From CAZYMF01 sp964648215 (GTDB lineage Bacteria > Desulfobacterota > Binatia > HRBIN30 > JACQVA1): DNA of 36,597 bases. Shown in pieces: positions 1-5,964 of this stretch. The notes below the pieces were generated by a model that saw only the letters and a list, made by a program, of their open reading frames with translations, did no database searches and had not been told where the DNA came from. The position numbers and the translations under genes were made by a program. Position 1 is the stretch's first letter. The number at the start of each line of letters is the position of its first letter. Where the stretch lies: NCBI GenBank assembly GCA_964648215.1, contig CAZYMF010000028.1:1-36597 (forward strand), in the 5' to 3' direction.

Positions 1-3
1 GTG

Positions 4-27
4 GCTCACTGATTCAGTGACTCAGTT
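4..27. repeat. Short copy of the 8-bp ATTCAGTG/ACTCAGTG repeat
   Basis: Three 8-bp units (gctcactg, attcagtg, actcagtt) followed by cc. The last unit and the following cc match the right end of the long array at 5829-5964 (attcagtt then cc). The core TCACTGATTCAGTGA is a perfect inverted repeat around one base. The copy lies 9 bp beyond the 3' end of the minus-strand tRNA-Val, so both copies in the window sit at gene 3' ends. Confidence 0.7.
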
Positions 28-36
28 CCGGGGAAG

Positions 37-111
37 TGGTCGCACGTGGACTCGAACCACGGACCTCCTGCATGTGAGGCAGGCGCTCTAACCAAGCTGA
101 GCTATGCGACC
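37..111 (-). tRNA. tRNA-Val(CAC)
   Basis: Read on the minus strand this folds as a complete cloverleaf. The 7-bp acceptor stem GGTCGCA/TGCGACC pairs 105-111 with 38-44, the discriminator base is A (position 37), the T arm contains GGTTCGAGTCC, and the D arm contains AGCTCAG with GG in the loop. The 5-bp anticodon stem CCTGC/GCAGG closes the loop CTCACAT. The anticodon is CAC (plus-strand 74-76), which reads the valine codon GTG. CCA is not encoded after the discriminator, so it would be added after transcription. Confidence 0.96.
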
Positions 112-313
112 GTTCGGCGGGCTCGCGTCGGCAGCGATCGTCGGTTGGGTAGCATAGGGTCGAAAACGGGGCAAGTCGGGCCGGGTCCTGTGTCATCTTC
201 CCGGCATTGGCCGGTTTCTCATTCCCGGTTTCCGGTTCCCTGTTTCTCATTGGTTTGCCGGGTGTCGGTGCCGCCCTGGTTGCATGTGCAACCGGGGACA
301 TAGGTAATTGGGA

Positions 314-357
314 CCCCTCACCCTCGCCCTCTCCCCGCGGAAGTGCGGGGAGAGGGG
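314..357. repeat. REP-like hairpin, CCCTCACCCT family, copy 1
   Basis: CCCTCACCCTCGCCCTCTCC is followed by the hairpin arms CCCTCTCCCCGC (327-338) and GCGGGGAGAGGG (345-356), a 12-bp perfect stem with loop GGAAGT. It shares the CCCTCACCCTnnCCCTCTCCC head with the copies at 12214-12252 and 12471-12509, so it belongs to one dispersed intergenic family. Confidence 0.75.
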
Positions 358-411
358 AAACACGCCGCGGCCGCCTGACGCAAGAGAAGATTCCGAGCGT
401 TTTCCGCAGGA

Positions 412-431
412 GCGCAGGCTAAAGCCTGCGC
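412..431. repeat. Palindromic repeat GCGCAGGCT-AA-AGCCTGCGC
   Basis: The 9-bp arms are perfectly complementary around a 2-base AA spacer. Short palindromes of this kind are commonly dispersed in intergenic DNA of GC-rich bacteria; only one copy is seen here. It lies about 100 bp before ppiD and could also fold in its leader RNA. Confidence 0.55.
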
Positions 432-535
432 CCACGAAGGAATGCGGCTAGGACGGGACAAGAAGGGGGCTCGGATGCGTCGTTTGCTTTCGATTCCATC
501 GTTATCTATCGTCCGCTGTTGGAGAGAATCCCCCG

Positions 536-2473
536 ATGCTGAAATTCATGCGGAAGAACGCCCAGGCCCCCTGGGTGCGGATCACCTTTCTGGCCATCGT
601 CATCGTGTTCGTCTTCTGGGGCGTCGGCATGGTCGGGCGCGGCAGCAAGCTCACCGTGGTCGCGCGCATCAACGACCAGGACATCGAGCCGCCCGAGTTC
701 GACCGGACCCAGAAGAACATCGAGCAGATGTACCGGCAGATCTACAAGAACAACGTGCCGCCGGGGCTGCTCGACTCGGTCGACCTGCGCAGCCGCGCGA
801 TGGACCAGCTCGTCCGCGTCGCCCTGCTGACCCAGGAGGCCCATCGCATCGGCCTCCAGGTCAGCGACGCCGAGCTCGCCGACTCCATCCGCGCCGTCCC
901 CGCCTTCCAGGACAACGGCACCTTCAACGTGCAGCGCTACCGCGCCGTGCTGCGCTCGCAAAATCCGCCGATGCAGCCCGGCGAGTTCGAGCACGCGCAA
1001 CGCGAGGAGCTGCTGGTGCGCAAACTCACCGCCATCATCGACGCCGGCGTGCACGTCACCGACGCCTCCTTGAAGGAGCAGTACCACCTCGACAACGATC
1101 AGGTGAACCTGCAGTACGCCCGCGTCAAGGCCGCCGACTTCATGGATCAGGTCCATCCCACCGACGCCGACCTCAAGACCTACTACGACGCGCACAAGGA
1201 GGACTTCCGCATTCCCGAGCGCGTCGCCATCGAGTACCTGAAGTACCAGCCTCCGGCGTTCGAAAGCCAGATCACCGTCACCGACCCCGAGGTGCAGAAC
1301 TACTACGACATCCACCGCGACAAGTACGAGAAGCCGGAGGAGATCCGCGCCCGGCACATCCTCTTCCGCCTCGACGAGAACGCCAGCGCGCAGCAGAAGG
1401 CCGAGGTGCGCAAGAAGGCCGAGGAGGTGCTGGCCAAGGCCAAGGCGGGGGCGGACTTCGCCGAGCTGGCCAAGCAGTACTCGGAAGACGAGGGCACCAA
1501 GGACAAGGGCGGCGATCTCGGCTTCTTCAAGCGGGGGCAGATGGTGCCGCCGTTCGAGCAGGCCGCCTTCGCTCTCGCCCCGGGCGCCGTCAGCGGCATC
1601 GTCGAGAGCCCCTTCGGCCTGCACATCATCAAGGTCGAGGAGAAGCACCCGGCGCAGACCGAGACCGTGGACCAGGCGAAGCCGCAGATCATCGCCGCCA
1701 TCAAGAAGGAGCGCGCCCACGACCTCGCCCTCGAGCGCGCCGAGGCCGACCGCGACAAGGCGCAGAAGGGGGAGTCCCTCGAGGCCATCGGCAAGGCCGA
1801 GAACATCACGCCCGAGAAGCCGTCGCCGTTCTCCCGCAAGGAGCTGATCCCGGGAATCGGGCGCCAGCCCAAGATCGTCGACGAGGCGTTCGCCGCCGCC
1901 CAGGGCGACGTCCCCGAGGTGGTCGACACGCCGACCGCGTTCTACCTCTTCCGCGTCCTGCAGAAGATCCCGTCGCGCATCCCCGAGCTGACGGAGGTGC
2001 ACGCCGACGTGGAGAAGGCCTTCCGCAAGCACAAGACGGAGGAGCTCGCCAAGCAGAAGGCCGACGAGCTGCTCAAGCAGCTCCAGGCGCAGAAGGACCT
2101 GCCGGCGTTTGCCGCCGCCCACCAGCTCACGGTCGAAGACACCGGGCCGTTCTCGCGCGCGGGCTCGTACGTGCCCAACCTCGGCGCGCAGCCGGAGCTG
2201 AAGCAGGTCGCCTTCGTCCTGACCAAGGACAAGCCGATTGCCCCGGCCGTGTATCAGAGCAACGGCGATGCGGTGCTGGTCGCCCTCAAGGAGATCCTCC
2301 CCGCCGACGACGCCAAGTTCGAGCAGCAGAAGGATACGCTGCGGCAGCAGGCGATCGACCGCCGGCGGGCCGAGGTCGACGAGCAATTTCTCGACTACCT
2401 GAAGAAACGGGCGGACATCGAGATCAACCAGAACTATCTCGCCAGCAACACCGCCACCGGCTCGCGTCGGTAG
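536..2473 (+). CDS. ppiD: PpiD-like membrane-anchored peptidyl-prolyl isomerase / periplasmic chaperone
   Basis: This 645-aa protein resembles PpiD/SurA-type folding factors that act on proteins emerging into the periplasm. A short basic N-terminus leads into one membrane segment (about residues 13-33), then a SurA_N-like helical region. A parvulin (PPIC rotamase) domain lies at about 268-370, with typical motifs ARHILF, FAELAKQYSED, GGDLGFF and PFGLHIIKV. A degenerate second parvulin-like region and a helical C-terminus follow. Length fits PpiD (about 620-650 aa). The ATG at 536 has GGAGAG nine bases upstream. It opens an operon with a hydrolase, a MATE exporter and a peptidase; the hydrolase frame continues directly after this gene's TAG in the same reading frame. 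Confidence 0.93.
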   Translation: MLKFMRKNAQAPWVRITFLAIVIVFVFWGVGMVGRGSKLTVVARINDQDIEPPEFDRTQKNIEQMYRQIYKNNVPPGLLDSVDLRSRAMDQLVRVALLTQEAHRIGLQVSDAELADSIRAVPAFQDNGTFNVQRYRAVLRSQNPPMQPGEFEHAQREELLVRKLTAIIDAGVHVTDASLKEQYHLDNDQVNLQYARVKAADFMDQVHPTDADLKTYYDAHKEDFRIPERVAIEYLKYQPPAFESQITVTDPEVQNYYDIHRDKYEKPEEIRARHILFRLDENASAQQKAEVRKKAEEVLAKAKAGADFAELAKQYSEDEGTKDKGGDLGFFKRGQMVPPFEQAAFALAPGAVSGIVESPFGLHIIKVEEKHPAQTETVDQAKPQIIAAIKKERAHDLALERAEADRDKAQKGESLEAIGKAENITPEKPSPFSRKELIPGIGRQPKIVDEAFAAAQGDVPEVVDTPTAFYLFRVLQKIPSRIPELTEVHADVEKAFRKHKTEELAKQKADELLKQLQAQKDLPAFAAAHQLTVEDTGPFSRAGSYVPNLGAQPELKQVAFVLTKDKPIAPAVYQSNGDAVLVALKEILPADDAKFEQQKDTLRQQAIDRRRAEVDEQFLDYLKKRADIEINQNYLASNTATGSRR

Positions 2474-2485
2474 GGCGACACGGCT

Positions 2486-3499
2486 CTGAACCGCCGCGCG
2501 GACACCAGCCCTTTCTTCTTTCCCGGCGGTCGCGTCGGCTGTCTCCTGCTGCACGGCTTCACCGCCACGCCGCAGGAGATGCGCGAGCTGGGCGAGAGCC
2601 TGCACGCGGCCGGTCACAGCGTGGCCGGCGTGCGCGTGGCCGGCCACGGCACCAGCGTGGCGGATCTGGCCCGCACCTCGTGGCGCGACTGGATGGCCTC
2701 GGCGCGCCAGGGCCTGGCCGAGCTCGGCCAACGCTGCGACACGACGGTCGTGATCGGCCTGTCGATGGGCTCGCTGCTGGCGCTGGCTCTGGCGCACGAG
2801 CAGCCGGAGCAGGTCGGCGGCATCGCCCTGCTGTCGACCGCGCTCGTCGTCAGCGACCGCCGGCTCGAGCGCTATCTGCCCCTGCTGCGCGCCACCGCCC
2901 TTCTGGGTCCCGCGCTGCCGCGGCCGTGGCGGACGCTGCGCAAGGGTGGGCGCGACATCGCCGATCCCGCGGCGCGCGCGGACAGCCCCGCCTACGACGC
3001 GGTGCCGCTGCGCAGCCTGGTCCATCTGATCCGCCTGCAGCGGCACGCGCGGCGGTGCGTGCCGGCGATCCGCCAGCCGGTGCTGGCCATTCACGCGCGC
3101 GAGGATCACACCTGCCCGCTCGACAACGTCGCCCTGCTGCAACGCCGGCTGCCGGCGCCGCCCGAGGTGAAGCTGCTCGCACGCAGCTACCACGTCGTCA
3201 CCGTCGACTACGAGAAGCGCGAGGTCGCCGACGAGGTCGCCGCCTTCGTGGCCCGCGTCGCCGCGGGCGAGAGCGGCCGCGATCGCGAGGACGAACTGGC
3301 GCCGGCCGTTGCGCCGCTCGCCGCCGCCGGGCTGTGCGCGCAGTGCCGCCACGTGCGCTGGGTACAGACCAGGAGCTCCACCTTCGCCCTGTGCCGGCGC
3401 GCCGAGCAAGACCCCGCCTTCCCGCGCTACCCGCGCTTGCCCGTGCTCGGCTGCCCCGGCCACGAGCCGGCGCCCGCGCCCACGGCGCAGCGCCGATGA
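2486..3499 (+). CDS. Alpha/beta hydrolase (carboxylesterase/monoacylglycerol lipase type) with four-Cys C-terminal domain
   Basis: A serine hydrolase, probably an esterase. Numbered from CTG 2486, the oxyanion motif HGFTATPQE lies at about 22-30, the nucleophile is Ser93 in GLSMGS, and Asp207 (REDHT) and His236 (SYH) complete the triad. The first in-frame ATG (2579) falls after the HGF motif and would remove strand 1 and the oxyanion hole. Between the ppiD stop (2471-2473) and this ATG there is no in-frame ATG, GTG or TTG; CTG 2486 is the first near-cognate codon, with AGGG 10 bases upstream. After the hydrolase fold comes Cys284-x2-Cys287-x15-Cys303-x19-Cys323, a putative metal-binding tail of unknown role. 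The stop overlaps the MATE start as ATGA. Family is confident; substrate unknown; start uncertain. Confidence 0.85.
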   Translation: MNRRADTSPFFFPGGRVGCLLLHGFTATPQEMRELGESLHAAGHSVAGVRVAGHGTSVADLARTSWRDWMASARQGLAELGQRCDTTVVIGLSMGSLLALALAHEQPEQVGGIALLSTALVVSDRRLERYLPLLRATALLGPALPRPWRTLRKGGRDIADPAARADSPAYDAVPLRSLVHLIRLQRHARRCVPAIRQPVLAIHAREDHTCPLDNVALLQRRLPAPPEVKLLARSYHVVTVDYEKREVADEVAAFVARVAAGESGRDREDELAPAVAPLAAAGLCAQCRHVRWVQTRSSTFALCRRAEQDPAFPRYPRLPVLGCPGHEPAPAPTAQRR

Positions 3500-4896
3500 G
3501 CCAGGCCCCGGTGCCGACCACGGCACCGGCCACGGGGCCGGAGACCGGACGGCGCTCGGTCTCCGAGCAGCTGCTGGCGGCACCGCCGCTGCGGGCCATC
3601 GTCAAGCTGGCGCTGCCGACGACGGCGATGCTGGTCGTCGCCGCGATCGCCAACGTCGCCTACACCTACTTCGTCAGCCGCCTCGGCGCCGATGCGATTG
3701 CGGCGATCTCCCTGGTGTTCCCGGTCTCGCTGCTGGCGATCACCATCATGGGCACCGGCATCGGCGCCGGCGCCGCGTCGGCGGTGGCGCGCGCCCTCGG
3801 CGCGCACCGGCCGCGCGCAGCCCACGCGGTCGCCGAACACGGCCTGATGCTGAGCCTGGGGCTGGGCGCGGTCTTCGGGCTGACGATTCTGCTCGGGGCT
3901 CCGACCCTGTTCGCCTGGATGGGCGGGACCGGCACCGTGCTGGCACAGGCGACCCTCTACGCCCGTGTCCTCTTCGGCGGCGCCCTGATCACCTTCTCCG
4001 GCGCGATGCTCGACAGCATCATGCGCGGCGAGGGCAACGTGCGCGTGCCGGCGTTGCTGTCGAGCGGCTCCATGCTGCTGCAGATCGTGCTCACGCCGCT
4101 GTTCATGTTCGGCATCGGCTGGGGCCTGCTAGGCGCCGCGGTGGCGACCCTCGGCAGCCAGCTCCTCGCCACCCTCGGCCGCGCTCGCTACGTCTTCGGC
4201 GGTCGCGGCGTCGTGCACCCGTCCTGGCGCCTCTGGCGCCCCGCCGGCGGCTTCGCCGTGGCCCCGCTGGCCGACATTCTCCGCGTCGGTGTTCCCGCTT
4301 CTCTTTCCGGCGTGAGCGGCTACGTCGGCATCATCGTACTCACCGGCATCCTGGCGCGCTTCGGCAAGGCGCACCTCGCCGCCTACGGTCTGGGAATACG
4401 GTTCAACTTTCTGCTCATGTCGCTGCCCTTCGGCTTTGCCGCCGCCGTGCTGACGCTGTCCGGCATGGCCGCGGGCGCGCGGCGACAGGAGCGCGTCACC
4501 ACGTACGTCCTGCGCGCCGGAGCCATCGTCGTCGGGATCATGACCGCCGCCGCGGCACTGCTCTGGTGGCGGCCGGAGCTGTGGTTCGGGGTGTTCACCC
4601 GGGACGCCGCGATTCTCGCCGTCGGGCGCGACTACTTCCGCATCATCGGCCTGTCGTTCCCATTCACCGGCGTGACGATGGTGCTGGCGAGCGCGTTCCA
4701 GGGCCTCGGCCGTGCCACCACGCCGTTGTTCCTCTCGATCACCCGGGTCGCCGCGGTCTTGACCGTGGCCCTGATCTGCACACAGTGGCTGGGTATGGCC
4801 GATCGCGCCGTCTTCGTCACAGTCGCCGCGGGGAACATGCTGTCGGCGGGCATCCTCGTCGTTCTCTTCCTGCGACTGCAGAGGTCGTGGCCATGA
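3496..4896 (+). CDS. MATE family multidrug/metabolite exporter
   Basis: A 466-aa integral membrane protein with about twelve hydrophobic segments in two halves, matching the MATE (MatE/NorM/DinF) family of cation-coupled exporters. Supporting motifs include KLALPTTAMLV and GTGIGAGAASAVARALG in the first half, ISLVFPVSLLAI, the late PFTGVTMVLASAFQGLGRA and the mid-protein GVPASLSGVSGYVG. Its ATG overlaps the hydrolase stop (ATGA at 3496-3499), and its own stop overlaps the next gene in the same way (4893-4896), so the three genes are probably translationally coupled. Substrate cannot be read from sequence. Confidence 0.93.
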   Translation: MSQAPVPTTAPATGPETGRRSVSEQLLAAPPLRAIVKLALPTTAMLVVAAIANVAYTYFVSRLGADAIAAISLVFPVSLLAITIMGTGIGAGAASAVARALGAHRPRAAHAVAEHGLMLSLGLGAVFGLTILLGAPTLFAWMGGTGTVLAQATLYARVLFGGALITFSGAMLDSIMRGEGNVRVPALLSSGSMLLQIVLTPLFMFGIGWGLLGAAVATLGSQLLATLGRARYVFGGRGVVHPSWRLWRPAGGFAVAPLADILRVGVPASLSGVSGYVGIIVLTGILARFGKAHLAAYGLGIRFNFLLMSLPFGFAAAVLTLSGMAAGARRQERVTTYVLRAGAIVVGIMTAAAALLWWRPELWFGVFTRDAAILAVGRDYFRIIGLSFPFTGVTMVLASAFQGLGRATTPLFLSITRVAAVLTVALICTQWLGMADRAVFVTVAAGNMLSAGILVVLFLRLQRSWP

Positions 4897-5837
4897 CGGG
4901 GCGCGGGCACCTCTGCCTGCTGTCGTTCGCGCTCCCACTCGCCGCCCTCTGCCTGGCGGCGGCCGCGAGGACGCCGGAAAGCGCAACGCCGCCCCGCTTC
5001 TTCTTTTCCGGCGACGGCGCGCTGACGTTGGAGAACGCCCACAACGGCGAGCGCCTGCACGTCCGCTACCGGCGGGCGGACGGCTCCTACGACCCGGCGG
5101 CCCTGGCCGAGCTGCGCCACTTTATGCGCTCGCGGGGCGACAATCGGGAAGGCGCCATCTCCCTGCGCCTGATCGCGGAGATCGACTATGTCGAAGACCT
5201 CGCCCGGCCCAGGCGTCTTCTGCTCGACTCCGGCTACCGCAGCCCCGCCTACAACGACGAGATCCGTGCCCGCGGCGCCCGCGCGGCCAGCGTCTCGCTG
5301 CACACCCAGGGGCTGGCCGCCGACCTGCAGTTCATCGGGGTCGACATCCACCGGCTCTGGCTGCGCCTGCGGACGATCGGCTGCGGCGGCGTCGGCTACT
5401 ACAAGGAAGGCAACTTCCTCCACATCGACGTCGGCCCGCCGCGTTTCTGGACGGCGGCCACCTCCAAGGTCGACCAGAATCTCTCCGCCGGCAATGCCCG
5501 TGTCTTCGCCCGCACCGACTTCGACCGCTATCCGCAGCTCGACGGCGCCGCGATCCAGCTCTACAGCATCACCGCGTTTCCGCTGCGCGTGTCGACGACG
5601 GCACGGGTGCTCGGCGGCCCGCAGCCGGTGACGGCGAAGCTGGCGCCGGACGGCGACGTGAAGGCCGACGGCGACTGCCTGCTGATCGACCACGGCACGC
5701 GGCACGTCCTGCGCGTTTCCGGCCATCCCGAGGTCGCCCGCGGCCGCCGCCTCCACCTCGAGCTCGCCACCTGCACCCCGCGCCTCGAACGCACGCCCGA
5801 GAAGATCGACACCAACGAGATCAAACTGAATCAGTGA
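4893..5837 (+). CDS. Secreted M15/DUF882 (YcbK-type) zinc peptidase-like protein
   Basis: A 314-aa protein with an N-terminal signal peptide (residues 1 to about 24) and a DUF882/peptidase M15_2 domain, related to D-Ala-D-Ala-type murein peptidases. Motifs are SGYRSPAYN, then SLHTQGLAADLQF with the probable zinc ligands His137 and Asp144, and FLHIDVG with the third ligand His177. About 125 residues follow this domain, without a family I recognise. The protein would act in the periplasm on peptidoglycan or related peptides. ATG 4893 overlaps the MATE stop. The TGA (5835-5837) and the last codons lie inside the first unit of the 8-bp tandem array. Confidence 0.88.
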   Translation: MTGRGHLCLLSFALPLAALCLAAAARTPESATPPRFFFSGDGALTLENAHNGERLHVRYRRADGSYDPAALAELRHFMRSRGDNREGAISLRLIAEIDYVEDLARPRRLLLDSGYRSPAYNDEIRARGARAASVSLHTQGLAADLQFIGVDIHRLWLRLRTIGCGGVGYYKEGNFLHIDVGPPRFWTAATSKVDQNLSAGNARVFARTDFDRYPQLDGAAIQLYSITAFPLRVSTTARVLGGPQPVTAKLAPDGDVKADGDCLLIDHGTRHVLRVSGHPEVARGRRLHLELATCTPRLERTPEKIDTNEIKLNQ

Positions 5838-5964
5838 GTCACTGAATCAGTGAGTCATTGACCAATTGATCAATTCATTTAATGAATCAGTGACTCAGTG
5901 ATTCAGTGACTCAGTGATTCAGTGACTCAGTGATTCAGTGATTCAGTGATTCAGTGATTCAGTT
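5829..5964. repeat. 17-unit tandem array of 8-bp repeats between convergent genes
   Basis: The 136 bp keep an exact 8-bp period. Units are aatcagtg, agtcactg, aatcagtg, agtcattg, three diverged units (5861-5884), then aatcagtg and alternating actcagtg/attcagtg to attcagtt (5957-5964). Left units include near reverse complements of right units, so long hairpins can form (for example TCACTGAATCAGTGA). Each unit junction carries TGA or TCA, and the period is not a multiple of 3, so stop codons recur in all frames of both strands. It contains the stop of the DUF882 gene and that of the Agl23-like gene. No spacers are present, so it is not a CRISPR array. Confidence 0.9.

Larger units (their letters stand above)
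112..535. other. Non-coding region between tRNA-Val and ppiD
   Basis: I see no credible gene in this 424-bp stretch. It holds imperfect GGTTTC/GGTTCCC repetition at about 205-262, a strong hairpin GGTTGCA/TGCAACC at 278-293 extendable to CCC/GGG, a REP-like hairpin (314-357) and a GCGCAGGCT palindrome (412-431). The ppiD ribosome-binding site GGAGAG (521-526) closes it. The promoters of the divergent tRNA and the ppiD operon should lie here, but I cannot point to clear -35/-10 boxes. Confidence 0.6.

Noticed and set aside
442..3495. Long open frame ahead of the MATE gene in the same frame
   Set aside because: It is Arg/Pro/Gly-rich without domains and is a shadow of the ppiD and hydrolase genes in GC-rich DNA; only the part from ATG 3496 is a real protein.
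506..3583. 1025-codon open frame on the minus strand opposite ppiD and the hydrolase
   Set aside because: Low-complexity Leu/Val/Gly/Arg composition typical of antisense shadows; the plus-strand proteins have clear families.
5829..5964. Possible CRISPR array
   Set aside because: Units are 8 bp and directly adjacent with no unique spacers, and no cas genes are near.
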